From: an uncultured Bacteroidales bacterium
GTDB lineage: Bacteria; Bacteroidota; Bacteroidia; Bacteroidales; Muribaculaceae
DNA length: 64,000 nt
Reading direction: 5' to 3'
Assembly: GCA_902792895.1 (NCBI GenBank)
Contig: CADBBK010000002.1
Span: 62,001 to 126,000 of the forward strand
Position 1 is the first letter of the stretch, and each line of letters begins with the position of its first letter. Below are positions 54,093 through 63,503 of the stretch, one piece after another. Below the pieces are notes generated by a model. The model saw nothing but the letters and a program-made list of their open reading frames with translations. It was not told the DNA's origin and did no database searches. Made by a program: the position numbers and the translations under genes.

Positions 54093-55862
54093 TTAGTGAA
54101 TGGATTTATCAAAGTAATGCGTGTGAAGCAGGTGGTGAGACTTCTCGCCACAGGGCTCGCCCAGGAATTCCTTGTAGAGCTTCTGGATATCGGGGTTCTC
54201 GTGACTCTTGCGCAGTGCCTTGCCCTCGTCCTCGCGGTAAACGGCAGCGGCACGTGCCTTGAGAATCTCGATGTTGCCATGGTGGTAGGGCTGACCAGCA
54301 CCGCCGATGCAACCACCGGGACATGCCATCACCTCAACCACGTGGTAGTTGAGCTTGCCGGCACGCAGGGCATCCATCACCTTGCGGGCATTGCTCAGCG
54401 TGTGAGCTACACAGACCTTCAGCTCAAAGCCGTTGAGGTCGATCGTAGCCTCCTTGATGCCCTCGAAACCGCGCACTTCGTTGAACTCGAGGTGAGGCAG
54501 GGTCTTGCCGGTGTGTACCTCATAGACGGTACGCAATGCAGCCTCCATCACACCGCCAGTGATGCCGAAGATGGCACCAGCACCGGTCGATTCACCGAGG
54601 GGCGAGTCAAAGTCGCTGTCAGGCAGGTTAACAAAGTCGATGTTGGCACGCTTGATCAGGCGACCCAACTCACGGGTTGAGATGCTGTAATCCACGTCGG
54701 GATTGCCATCCACCTTGAACTCGTCACGGCCGGCCTCATACTTCTTGGCCAAGCAGGGCATGATGGAAACAACCACGAGCTTCTCGCGGGGGATACCCAT
54801 CTTCTCGGCCCAATAAGTCTTGGCAATAGCACCAAACATCTGGGCGGGCGACTTGGCAGTCGAAGGATAGTCAAGCAGGTCGGGATACTCGTGCTCGTAG
54901 AAGTTCACCCATGCGGGGCAGCACGAAGTCATAATCGGCAGCTTCACGTCCTTATCGCCAGCAAGGAACTTGTTGAGGCGTTGCAGGATCTCGGTGCCTT
55001 CCTCCATGATGGTAAGGTCGGCAGCGAAGTCGGTGTCAAATGCATAGTCAAAGCCAAGGTCACGCAGAGCGGTAGCCATCTTGCCCGTTACAATCGTACC
55101 AGGCTTCATGCCGAATTCCTCGCCAAGAGCGAAGCGCACTGCGGGAGCGGGCTGAGCCACAACCACCTTGTCGGGATTGGTGAGGTCGTCCATGAGCTGG
55201 TTGGTGTAGTCATGCTCGGTGAGCGCACCGGTAGGACAAACAGCAACACACTGACCGCAATAGGTACAGTTGGTGTCCACAAACATCTTGTCGAAGGTGG
55301 GAGCGATGGTGGTGTTGAAACCACGGCGGATAGCGCTCAGCACGCCTACCGACTGCACATTGTTGCAGACGCTCTCGCAACGGCGGCAGTAAACGCACTT
55401 CTCCATGTTGCGCGAGATGGCGGGGGTGAGTTCCTGTTTACGCTCGCTCTGCTCGCCACCATTATAAGGCATCTGACGGATATTGAAACGCATTACCAGG
55501 CGCTGCAATTCGCAATCACTGCACTTGGGGCAGGTCAAGCAATCGTTGGGATGGTCGCTGAGCATGAGCTCGGCAACGGTCTTGCGGGCGCGGATAACGC
55601 GGGCGCTGTTGGTGTGAACCACCATGCCCGGAGTCACGCGGGTAGCGCAGGCAGGAGCCAGATTGCGGCGGCCTTCGATCTCCACAACACAAATGCGGCA
55701 CGAAGCGGGCATGTTCTGCACACAGGTGCCCTCCAGATCAATGTGGCACAAGGTGGGGATGCTGATGCCAACGGTCTTGGCGGCATCGAGCAGCATGGTC
55801 CCTGCGGGAACATTTACCTCGTGTTTATCAATCGTCAAAGTGATCATATTCTTTTCTTCCAT
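54093..55862 (-). CDS. hydA: NADH-dependent [FeFe]-hydrogenase catalytic subunit HydA
   Basis: The catalytic subunit of a HydABC-type electron-bifurcating or NADH-dependent hydrogenase. The 589-residue protein has an N-terminal [2Fe-2S] plant-type ferredoxin domain (CHIDLEGTC, CRICVVEIEG, CATRV) and a His/Cys-ligated [4Fe-4S] motif (DHPNDCLTCPKCSDCELQ, about 103-120). Two [4Fe-4S] clusters follow (CVYCRRCESVC and CTYCGQCVAVCP), then the H-cluster domain with TSCCPAW, MPCLAKKYE and MACPGGCIGGAGQP, and a C-terminal small-subunit segment. It lies 14 bases after hydB and 26 before hydC. Confidence 0.95.
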   Translation of the reverse strand: MEEKNMITLTIDKHEVNVPAGTMLLDAAKTVGISIPTLCHIDLEGTCVQNMPASCRICVVEIEGRRNLAPACATRVTPGMVVHTNSARVIRARKTVAELMLSDHPNDCLTCPKCSDCELQRLVMRFNIRQMPYNGGEQSERKQELTPAISRNMEKCVYCRRCESVCNNVQSVGVLSAIRRGFNTTIAPTFDKMFVDTNCTYCGQCVAVCPTGALTEHDYTNQLMDDLTNPDKVVVAQPAPAVRFALGEEFGMKPGTIVTGKMATALRDLGFDYAFDTDFAADLTIMEEGTEILQRLNKFLAGDKDVKLPIMTSCCPAWVNFYEHEYPDLLDYPSTAKSPAQMFGAIAKTYWAEKMGIPREKLVVVSIMPCLAKKYEAGRDEFKVDGNPDVDYSISTRELGRLIKRANIDFVNLPDSDFDSPLGESTGAGAIFGITGGVMEAALRTVYEVHTGKTLPHLEFNEVRGFEGIKEATIDLNGFELKVCVAHTLSNARKVMDALRAGKLNYHVVEVMACPGGCIGGAGQPYHHGNIEILKARAAAVYREDEGKALRKSHENPDIQKLYKEFLGEPCGEKSHHLLHTHYFDKSIH

Positions 55863-55876
55863 GATGCTATCGAAAT

Positions 55877-57784
55877 TTAATAAACCGAGATGGCGTCGAA
55901 GCGGCAGTTAGACTTACACATACCGCAGCGGATGCACTCGAAGGGGTTAATAATGTGAGGTTTACGAACATCGCCCATGATGGCGTTGGCGGGGCACTTG
56001 CGGGCGCAGGCGCCGCAACCCTTACACTTGGAGGCTTCAATGCTGTAGGTTACGAGGGCCTTGCACTGCTTAGCACGGCAGGTGTGCTGTTTCACGTGCT
56101 CCACATATTCGTCCCAGAAGTTGTTGATAGTCGATAACACAGGATTGGGAGAAGTCTGGCCGAGGCCGCACAGGGCGGTGTCCTTAATGATCTCGCCCAG
56201 CTCTTTGAGGCGGTCAAGGTCTTCCATAGTGCCCTTGCCCTCGGTGATGCGGGTAAGGATCTCCAGCATTCGCTTGTTGCCGATACGGCAGGGCGTGCAC
56301 TTACCGCAGCTCTCGTCGCAAGTGAACTCGAGGTAGAACTTAGCCACACTTACCATACAGTCGTCCTCGTCCATGACAATCATACCACCAGAGCCCATCA
56401 TCGAACCCGATGCAGCCAGGTGCTCATAGTCAATGGGAGTGTCGAGGTGCTTCTGCGTCAAGCAGCCACCCGAAGGACCACCGGTCTGGACGGCCTTGAA
56501 TTCCTTACCGTTCTTCACGCCACCGCCGATGTCGTAGATGATCTCACGCAGGGTGGTGCCCATGGGAACCTCGATAAGGCCCACATTATTAATCTTACCA
56601 GCCAGAGCGAATACCTTGGTACCCTTGCTCTTCTCGGTACCGATCGAAGCAAACCAATCAGCGCCCTTGGTCAGAATGATGGGCACGTTGGCGAGCGTCT
56701 CAACGTTGTTCACGTTGGTGGGCTTCATGTTGTAACCGGCTTCGGCAGGGAAAGGAGGCTTCAAGGTGGGCTCACCGCGCTTGCCTTCCATCGAGTGGAT
56801 AAGGGCGGTTTCCTCACCGCAGACAAATGCACCTGCACCGTAACGGATCTCGATATCAAAGTCGAAGTCCGTACCCAGGATGCTCTTGCCGAGCAGACCA
56901 TATTCGCGAGCCTGCTGGATAGCGATCTTCAGGCGGTTAACAGCGAGAGGATACTCGGCGCGGATGTAGATCAGACCCTTGTGGGAGTTGATGCAGTAAC
57001 CGCAGACGGTCATGGCCTCGATGACCGAGTTGGGGTCACCCTCCATGATGGAGCGGTCCATGAATGCACCGGGGTCACCCTCATCAGCATTGCAGACTAC
57101 ATATTTCTCGTCAGCGTCATAGCCACGGGCAAAGCCCCACTTCATACCGGTGGGGAAGCCAGCGCCACCACGGCCGCGCAGACCCGAAGCCTTGATGATC
57201 TCAATCACCTCTTCAGGAGTCTGGTTCAGCAGAGCGTTGGCGATACCCTGATAACCGTCGCGGGCGATGTACTCCTCGATGTTCTCGGGGTCAATCAGAC
57301 CGCAGTTACGCAGGGCGATACGCATCTGCTTGCGGTAGAAGTCCATGTGCTTGCTGTCGCTTACAGTCTTGTTGGTCTTGGGGTCAACATAGAGCAGACG
57401 CTCCACGCGGCGACCACCGATGATGTGCTCCTTAATGATTTCGGCAGCATCTTCGGGCTTCACCTGGGTGTAGAAAGTGTTGTCGGGCATCACCTTCACA
57501 ATGGGGCCCTTCTCGCAGAAACCGAAGCAACCCGTGGTGATGACATCCACCTTGTCGGCGATACCGTTCTCCTCGAGAGCGGCTTTCAGGTTGTCAACGA
57601 TTTTGTGGCTGTAGGATGCCTTACAACCGGTACCACCGCAGCACAGCACCTGCAGATGCTCGGCTCCCGTTGCAAGACCACAACACTGCTCTGACGACTG
57701 GTCAGAACTTTCCTCGCGCAGCGCTAACGCCTGTTGAGCGCGCTTCCTCAAATTGTTGAGGTCGTTAATAGAAAGTATTTTCAC
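55877..57784 (-). CDS. hydB: HydB / NuoF-like NADH-binding flavoprotein subunit
   Basis: Carries FMN and the NADH site of the trimeric hydrogenase and is the likely bifurcation partner. The 635-residue protein has a thioredoxin-like [2Fe-2S] domain at about 40-130 (VLCCGGTGC, TTGCFGFC) and a NuoF core with GRGGAGFPTGMKW (about 200-212) and NADEGDPGAFMD. An SLBB region and the [4Fe-4S] motif ESCGKCTPCR (about 508-517) follow, then a C-terminal two-cluster ferredoxin domain (CKGCGACARKCP, CIRCGMCKSNC). The start is GTG. It is the first gene of hydBAC. The leader 57785-57977 shows no convincing -33/-7 pair. Confidence 0.95.
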   Translation of the reverse strand: MKILSINDLNNLRKRAQQALALREESSDQSSEQCCGLATGAEHLQVLCCGGTGCKASYSHKIVDNLKAALEENGIADKVDVITTGCFGFCEKGPIVKVMPDNTFYTQVKPEDAAEIIKEHIIGGRRVERLLYVDPKTNKTVSDSKHMDFYRKQMRIALRNCGLIDPENIEEYIARDGYQGIANALLNQTPEEVIEIIKASGLRGRGGAGFPTGMKWGFARGYDADEKYVVCNADEGDPGAFMDRSIMEGDPNSVIEAMTVCGYCINSHKGLIYIRAEYPLAVNRLKIAIQQAREYGLLGKSILGTDFDFDIEIRYGAGAFVCGEETALIHSMEGKRGEPTLKPPFPAEAGYNMKPTNVNNVETLANVPIILTKGADWFASIGTEKSKGTKVFALAGKINNVGLIEVPMGTTLREIIYDIGGGVKNGKEFKAVQTGGPSGGCLTQKHLDTPIDYEHLAASGSMMGSGGMIVMDEDDCMVSVAKFYLEFTCDESCGKCTPCRIGNKRMLEILTRITEGKGTMEDLDRLKELGEIIKDTALCGLGQTSPNPVLSTINNFWDEYVEHVKQHTCRAKQCKALVTYSIEASKCKGCGACARKCPANAIMGDVRKPHIINPFECIRCGMCKSNCRFDAISVY

Positions 57785-57974
57785 GTTGTAGAAATGAATT
57801 AGTTATTAGTTGAGATTATTTGTTTATGTTCGGTTTTCGGGGTGTAAAATTACTCCGATTTTTTCAATTACGGAAATATTTCGACAAATATTTATACAAA
57901 CAAAGCAAAATCGGCCTAAAATAGGGGGTAAACCGATGGAAATGCCCTCTATATACCCCTTTGTGATGGGGATA

Positions 57975-58012
57975 AAAATTGCCGACACCCTGCAAAGCAG
58001 GATGCCGGCAAT
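57975..58012 (-). terminator. Intrinsic terminator after rpsA
   Basis: On the minus strand ATTGCCG...CCTGC-TTT-GCAGG...CGGCAAT is a long near-perfect hairpin followed by TTTTT, 29 bases past the rpsA stop. Confidence 0.92.
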
Positions 58013-58040
58013 AGCGGGTTGATTTAGATTGGGATACGGT

Positions 58041-59882
58041 TTACTCCTCAGTCTTGGGAGTCTCGTCCTTGCTCTCGTTCTTCTCGAGCTGGGCCTTCAG
58101 GGCTGCCAGGTCGGTAACGTCACCGAGGGTGGTCTTCTCCACCTGAGGTGCTGCGGGAGCGGCATCAGCAGCAGGCTTACTGGCGGCAGACTGACGACGG
58201 GCCTTGCGGGCCTCGTTGCGCTGCTCATCCTCAAAGATGCGGCTGTGCGACAGGATGATGTGCTTGCTGTCCTTGTTGAAGTCGATAACCTTGAACATCA
58301 GGGTCTCACCCTGCTTGGCCTGGGTACCGTCTTCCTTGGTCAGGTGCTTGGGAGTTGCAAAGCCCTCAACGCCGTAGGGATCCAGACGGATCTGGCCGCC
58401 ACGCTCGGTGAGCTCGCTGATAGTTCCCTCGTGCACGCTGCCACGGGTGAAGATGGTCTCGTAGGTCTCCCAGGGGTTCTCCTCGAGCTGCTTGTGGCCG
58501 AGGCTCAGGCGACGGTTCTCCTTGTCGATGTCGAGAACGACAACGTCGATGGGAGCATCCACCTTAGTGAACTCGCTCGGGTGCTTGATCTTCTTGGTCC
58601 AGGACAGGTCGCTGATGTGAATCAGACCCTCTACGCCCTCTTCCATCTCAACAAAGATACCGAAGTTGGTGAAGTTGCGCACCTTGGCGGTGTGCTTCGA
58701 GCCAACGGGGTACTTTTCCTCGATGGTGTCCCAAGGATCGTTGGTGAGCTGCTTAACGCCAAGCGACATCTTGCGGTCCTCGCGGTCTAGAGCCAGAATA
58801 ACGGCCTCGACCTCGTCGCCCACCTTCATGAAGTCCTGGGCGGGACGCAGACGCTGCGACCAGCTCATCTCACTCACGTGAATCAGGCCCTCAACGCCGG
58901 GAGCAACCTCGACGAATGCGCCGTAGTCGTACATAACGACAACCTTGCCCTTGATGTGGTCACCCACCTTGAGGTCGGGATCCAGAGCATCCCAGGGATG
59001 CGGCTGGAGCTGCTTCAGACCCAAGGCGATGCGGTTCTTCTCCTCATTGAAGTCGAGGATAACCACGTTGAGCTTCTGCTCGGGTTGAACGATGTCGGCG
59101 GGGTTGTTAACGCGGCCCCACGACAGGTCGGTGATGTGAATCAGACCATCCACGCCACCCAGGTCGATGAACACACCGTAGTTGGTGATGTTCTTGACGG
59201 TACCCTCGAGTACCTGACCCTTCTCGAGCTTGGACATGATCTCTTTCTTCTGCTGTTCCAGCTCGGCCTCGATGAGGGCCTTGTGCGAAACAACAACGTT
59301 GCGGAAGTCCTGGTTGATCTTCACGATCTTGAACTCCATGGTCTTGTCAACGTAATCATCGTAGTTGCGGATCGGGCGAACATCAATCTGCGAACCCGGC
59401 AGGAAGGCCTCGATGCCAAATACATCGACGATCATACCACCCTTGGTGCGGGCCTTGATGTAACCCTTGATGACCTCGTTGTTCTCAAGCGCTTCGTTAA
59501 CGCGATCCCAGCTCTTGGCCTGACGAGCCTTGCGGTGCGACAGCACGAGCTGACCCTTCTTGTCCTCACGGTTCTCTACATACACTTCAACAGTGTCACC
59601 CACCTTGAGGTCGGGGTTGTAACGGAATTCGCTAACGGGAATGATGCCATCCGACTTCGCACCGATGTTAACCACTACCTCGCGCTTGTTAATCGAGATC
59701 ACGGTACCTTCGGTCACTTCGTCCTCCTGGAACTTGTTCAGGGAGTTGTCGTAGGTTTTTTCCAGTTCCTCAAAAGATTTGTCTCTTTTGGTCTCGCCTT
59801 TCTCATAGGCGTCCCAATCAAATGATTCACAAGCAAAAACGCCACTTTTTTCTTTAAAAACCTCATTTTTCATGACTGCCAT
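58041..59882 (-). CDS. rpsA: 30S ribosomal protein S1
   Basis: Binds mRNA on the 30S subunit; important in Bacteroidota, where Shine-Dalgarno sites are rare. The 613-residue protein has six S1 (OB-fold) repeats, at about 57-125, 140-205, 226-294, 311-380, 397-467 and 484-552. Repeat marks include EGTVKNITNYGVFIDLGGVDGLIHITDLSWGR and its relatives. An acidic and Ala/Pro-rich tail follows. The length is slightly above E. coli S1. The start is the ATG at 59882, with Met4 as alternative. No clear promoter box was found upstream. Confidence 0.97.
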   Translation of the reverse strand: MAVMKNEVFKEKSGVFACESFDWDAYEKGETKRDKSFEELEKTYDNSLNKFQEDEVTEGTVISINKREVVVNIGAKSDGIIPVSEFRYNPDLKVGDTVEVYVENREDKKGQLVLSHRKARQAKSWDRVNEALENNEVIKGYIKARTKGGMIVDVFGIEAFLPGSQIDVRPIRNYDDYVDKTMEFKIVKINQDFRNVVVSHKALIEAELEQQKKEIMSKLEKGQVLEGTVKNITNYGVFIDLGGVDGLIHITDLSWGRVNNPADIVQPEQKLNVVILDFNEEKNRIALGLKQLQPHPWDALDPDLKVGDHIKGKVVVMYDYGAFVEVAPGVEGLIHVSEMSWSQRLRPAQDFMKVGDEVEAVILALDREDRKMSLGVKQLTNDPWDTIEEKYPVGSKHTAKVRNFTNFGIFVEMEEGVEGLIHISDLSWTKKIKHPSEFTKVDAPIDVVVLDIDKENRRLSLGHKQLEENPWETYETIFTRGSVHEGTISELTERGGQIRLDPYGVEGFATPKHLTKEDGTQAKQGETLMFKVIDFNKDSKHIILSHSRIFEDEQRNEARKARRQSAASKPAADAAPAAPQVEKTTLGDVTDLAALKAQLEKNESKDETPKTEE

Positions 59883-59982
59883 CTATAAGCCCGTTTGACA
59901 ACTGACGCCCGATCTATCCGCAAACCTTGTGTTTTTTCAAGAAAAACAGTCTCGCCTCCCCTTCCCCTATCTTTACCACAAC

Positions 59983-60013
59983 AAAAGACGAGGCACTCAC
60001 CGAGCACCTCGTC
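59983..60013 (-). terminator. Intrinsic terminator after the T9SS-tail protein gene
   Basis: Arms GACGAGG and CCTCGTC with a loop of 13, followed by TTTTGTTG on the minus strand, 33 bases past the stop at 60046. Confidence 0.75.
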
Positions 60014-60045
60014 CTTCATGCAGTTTTGTAGTTCAGTCTAATCGG

Positions 60046-61770
60046 TTACTTCACCATGATCTTGGCAGTCTTGCTGGTGCCGTCAGAGTACTTAACGACC
60101 ACAATGTTAATGCCCTTGGTCAGGCCATTGTGCTGGCGACCCTGCAGGTCAAGATAGGTGGTCTCTACAACCGTTGCATCGGTGCCCATCTCGTTGATGC
60201 CGGTATCATCGGGGTTATACTCGGGATAGTAAACGATGGGTGAACGCCTCTCTTCTCCACCACCACGATAGATCGTCTGTACGCCAAAGTACTCAAAGTC
60301 GCCGGTGTAGAAGTAGATGTAACGTGAGGTTGAACCACCGCCTACAATGTCATAGTTGGAGTAGCCGTAAGGAATTACGGTCATGTCCTCTTCCAGGTCA
60401 GGATAGTCCTCAACCGAGAACACGAGAGGAGTTTGATCCAGATAGCAGGTGTAGAACAACTTGTCGGGCAGGATGTAGTTGCCGTCAACATCGGTAGTGT
60501 AGATGTTGAATCCTGCATAGCCGTGAGCATAATATTCAGTCTCGGTGTAGGGCAAGAAGTAAGTGAACTCAGGCGATGCAGGAGTAGCGGGCTGCTCGTT
60601 GAACAAGTAGAACGTGGGACGCAGATAAACCTCATGGCTGCTGACATCGGCCTTGCCGGCATTGACGATCAAGCCGAGGTCGGGGTTGTTGAACTTGCAG
60701 AGGTCTGCATCATAATCCAGGATCATCTCTTCGGTCTCGTAGGTGTACAGCGTAGCCCATCCCCACTCATCTACAACCTTCTCGATGGTGCACGGTTTGA
60801 GGTAAGCAAGCGTGCTGTAGGTCTTGTCTACACCCAGGAACTGGTTGGTCTCGATACGGGCCTTGTCGCCTTCGATAGTGGCTTTGATGACTGCGTCAGG
60901 AACAATCTTGGCAATCTTGGCATAGAAAATGTCGTCAACGACAGCACCTTGGATGACCTCATAGGAGATATTGCTGTCATAGGGATAGTGCGTGAACACA
61001 AAGTCGCTGTATTCGATGCCCTCGGGAGCTGTTTGCGGAACTTCATCAAAGGGATAGAACGTGCAGTCCATGTCACCCTGGCCAGGCCATGAGAGGTAAC
61101 CGTCGACTTCTTCCACACCACCATAGAGCAGATTGGGATCCTGTGAGGTGATGGTGCCGTCTTCCTCGATGTTGAACTTGATCTCGGTAACTTCCTCGTC
61201 GGGAACATAGACCGTGTAGGTGTACTCGTTACCGCTCCAGTCAACGCCGGTAGCTTCTTCGGCCTTCAATGCATGGAGATAATAGGTGTAGAGTTGGTTG
61301 GTACTGCCGTTGTCATACCAGAGCTGGGCGTTGATTTGGCCCGTTTTCACGGTGATGACATTGCCTTCTACTTCACCTTTGATCCATGTGCCGCCATTGC
61401 ACATGTTAGTGATGAAATTCTTGAAATAGTAGTTGCCATCGGTGCCTTTAACAACATAGGTGCCCTTCTCGGAGTACTCAGCAGGTGCGGGACTGCCCCA
61501 AACCGGCAGGTAGTCAATACCTGAGCGCCTCATCAGCTGCAGCTCTCCTTCGGGTTGAACAAACAGACTGGGATCGAGTTCTGTCGGGTTCTCATGCTTG
61601 GGGGCAAGCGTGGACGGTGCATTGGCAAAACGCACATTTTTGTTAATCACTCTCTCCTGTCTGGCATTTACGTAGGCGTTGCCTTTTTCTTCAATCGTTT
61701 GATAGGGTGATTGTGCAAACGCGGTGGTAGCCATCAGGGTTACCAGTAATAATGTAAATCCTTTTTTCAT
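60046..61770 (-). CDS. Secreted protein with T9SS-like C-terminal tail
   Basis: A 574-residue exported protein of unknown function with a signal peptide at 1-20 (MKKGFTLLLVTLMATTAFAQ). The mature region is beta-rich and dominated by Tyr, Asp, Glu and Gly, with no catalytic motif I recognise. The last 45 residues (TTYLDLQGRQHNGLTKGINI, then VVVKYSDGTSKTAKIMVK) have the shape of a type A sorting domain of the type IX secretion system. The ATG at 61770 is chosen: it begins a canonical signal peptide and follows a promoter at 61801-61832, whereas the longest frame (from 61890) would start upstream of the promoter. Monocistronic. Confidence 0.82.
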   Translation of the reverse strand: MKKGFTLLLVTLMATTAFAQSPYQTIEEKGNAYVNARQERVINKNVRFANAPSTLAPKHENPTELDPSLFVQPEGELQLMRRSGIDYLPVWGSPAPAEYSEKGTYVVKGTDGNYYFKNFITNMCNGGTWIKGEVEGNVITVKTGQINAQLWYDNGSTNQLYTYYLHALKAEEATGVDWSGNEYTYTVYVPDEEVTEIKFNIEEDGTITSQDPNLLYGGVEEVDGYLSWPGQGDMDCTFYPFDEVPQTAPEGIEYSDFVFTHYPYDSNISYEVIQGAVVDDIFYAKIAKIVPDAVIKATIEGDKARIETNQFLGVDKTYSTLAYLKPCTIEKVVDEWGWATLYTYETEEMILDYDADLCKFNNPDLGLIVNAGKADVSSHEVYLRPTFYLFNEQPATPASPEFTYFLPYTETEYYAHGYAGFNIYTTDVDGNYILPDKLFYTCYLDQTPLVFSVEDYPDLEEDMTVIPYGYSNYDIVGGGSTSRYIYFYTGDFEYFGVQTIYRGGGEERRSPIVYYPEYNPDDTGINEMGTDATVVETTYLDLQGRQHNGLTKGINIVVVKYSDGTSKTAKIMVK

Positions 61771-61800
61771 AATAAATGGAATTAATGTTAATAAACGCCT

Positions 61801-61832
61801 CAAAATTAAGGATAATAATTGTAATATGCAAG
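61801..61832 (-). promoter_or_regulatory. Promoter of the T9SS-tail protein gene
   Basis: On the minus strand CTTG (61832-61829), 20 bases, TAATTTTG (61808-61801); the ATG follows 31 bases later. Confidence 0.65.
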
Positions 61833-62024
61833 TGGTGCCAAATATTTTATTCAAGACATTTAAAAAAACAACTATTTTCGGTTGTATCATTTCCCATTAG
61901 ACGTTTTTGGTAAATCTTGAGGCCTTGTTGCAGCACCTAGCAAACACCCCTCGGATTACCGAAAATCGCTCGAAAGTTCTTCATCGAACTCCCGGGCGAT
62001 ATAGGTGATTGTGATTAAAATCGA

Positions 62025-62619
62025 TTACTTAATGATCTTGGCGGCGGTGCGGGTGCCGTCGGTGTAGGTGGTCACCTTGATTGTCATGCCGCTAGGCTGT
62101 GCCATTTCCTGGCCAGCCATGTTGTAGAAGCGTACATTGGCTATCTGCTTGGTGGCATTGAGCTCGTCAACACCGGTGTCGGGGAAGACTTCAAGGTACA
62201 CAATGTCACTGGCATTTCTTTCACCGTTAATCGTGTAGTACACCTGAATACCCACCTGATGGGTGAACAACGGTGCCTCATCATAATATAGATAAACACC
62301 ATAGGTCGACATGTTCCAACTGTTGAAGAAGATTGACGAGGGAATCTCGGTAACATCGTCGTTCAACTCGTTGGGGAAGTCGTTGGCATCGAAGGTGTAG
62401 ATCTGGTCATCATCGATGAAGATGCTGTAGCTGATGAATTCCTGTTCCAGGATTCTGTCATTGACATCGGTCGTGGGCTTGATCTTGAGTCATGCAGGGA
62501 CCTGCAATTTTGTTTTTGTTCAGTTGGTGATGGTCGTTGCTGTTCAGGCGCAACATGCCAGCCTGGGCGCTCATCGCCAAAGCCAGAACGGTTAATAAAA
62601 ATAAGGTTAATTTTTTCAT
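62025..62619 (-). pseudogene. Broken secreted protein, relative of the protein at 37061-38491
   Basis: Starting at the ATG at 62619, one frame encodes a clear signal peptide (MKKLTLFLLTVLALAMSAQA) and about 30 more residues, then stops at 62458-62460. A second frame, open from 62489 to 62025, reads LKIKPTTDVNDRILEQEFIS and continues with a SIFIDDDQIYTF block, VGIQVYYTINGERNASDIVY and a T9SS-like end (VRFYNMAGQEM...GTRTAAKIIK). The second frame matches a module of the 37061-38491 protein. The switch must lie in 62458-62489, so a frameshift, and perhaps a nonsense change just upstream, splits the gene. A real lesion and an assembly error look the same here. Confidence 0.75.
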
Positions 62620-62702
62620 AAAATGTAAGTATTAAAAGTTTATACAATGAATGATTTGGTCAATGTAGTCGATTCAGTATAAGAAAGTTATTTACTATCG
62701 CA

Positions 62703-62732
62703 CAAAAGTATATAATAATTGATTCTGACAAA
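62703..62732 (-). promoter_or_regulatory. Promoter of the broken secreted-protein gene
   Basis: On the minus strand TTTG (62732-62729), 18 bases, TACTTTTG (62710-62703). The promoter looks intact although the gene is broken. Confidence 0.55.
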
Positions 62733-62849
62733 TAAATTGTACATTTTTCGATTGTTCTAATAATGCAAAAGGATGGCGATTGATGGCTGAAATCTTGGCA
62801 CTGTTTCCACAAATACCCGCTTACGGGTAACAACAAAGGAAAAAAGCGC

Positions 62850-62857
62850 TACCTTTG
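62850..62857 (+). promoter_or_regulatory. -7 promoter element of the cyclo-ligase gene
   Basis: TACCTTTG followed by CAA, 40 bases before the ATG at 62897. -33 not clear. Confidence 0.6.
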
Positions 62858-62896
62858 CAACGATAAATCGAACTTAAAACAATAATCTACGCTACA

Positions 62897-63475
62897 ATGA
62901 CGAAAAAGGAACTTAGACAGCAGATCAAGCAGCTGAAGGCAATCACTCCACTTGCAGTGCGGGAGGTAGAAGCCGACATGGTGTTTAACACAATACGGTC
63001 GATGCCTGTATGGCGGCAGATCAGCAACATCCTGTGCTACTGGTCGCTGCCCGATGAACTGCCCACTCACAAGAGCGTGAACCAGTGGCTGGACGATGGC
63101 AAGAACATCTACCTGCCTCGCGTCAAAGGCGATGATCTGGAAATCGTGCCATACCACGGTTCGCAGAGTCTGGACGACAACAACAAGTTCCACATCGGTG
63201 AACCCGTGGGTGACGGTGTAGACCCGTCATGTCTTGAACTCATCATCGTACCCGCTGTGGCGCTTGATGCCTATCGCAATCGCCTGGGCCGTGGCAAGGG
63301 CTTCTATGACCGCCTGCTGAGCACTACGTCCTGCCCTACCATCGGTGTGGCGTGTGATTTCCAGCTCGTGGACGAGGTGCCCGTTGAGCCGCACGACCGT
63401 CCTCTGGATTGCGTCGTTACCAGCGACACGGTCATTTTCAACGAGGAGAAACAAGCCTTGTTCCAGAGTGAGTAG
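62897..63475 (+). CDS. 5-formyltetrahydrofolate cyclo-ligase
   Basis: Converts 5-formyl-THF to 5,10-methenyl-THF with ATP, cytosolic folate salvage. The 192-residue protein has the family's lysine near the N-terminus (MTKKELRQQIKQLKAITPL), a SLPDELPT substrate segment (about 51-58), PRVKGDDLEIV and the ATP-binding C-terminal signature RLGRGKGFYDRLL (about 131-143). Normal length. It is followed 28 bases later by an M16 protease gene, perhaps in one transcript. Confidence 0.95.
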   Translation: MTKKELRQQIKQLKAITPLAVREVEADMVFNTIRSMPVWRQISNILCYWSLPDELPTHKSVNQWLDDGKNIYLPRVKGDDLEIVPYHGSQSLDDNNKFHIGEPVGDGVDPSCLELIIVPAVALDAYRNRLGRGKGFYDRLLSTTSCPTIGVACDFQLVDEVPVEPHDRPLDCVVTSDTVIFNEEKQALFQSE

Positions 63476-63503
63476 TTGTAAAGACTAACGACAAGTGGCA
63501 GCA

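Noticed and set aside
56420-57694. A 424-residue open frame on the plus strand
   Set aside because: It lies opposite hydB, whose motifs are unambiguous, and has no recognisable domain or promoter.
62363-62647. A 94-residue frame upstream of the broken secreted protein
   Set aside because: It is the third frame across the signal-peptide region and gives a Ser/Pro/Arg-rich peptide without features. The true signal peptide is in another frame.
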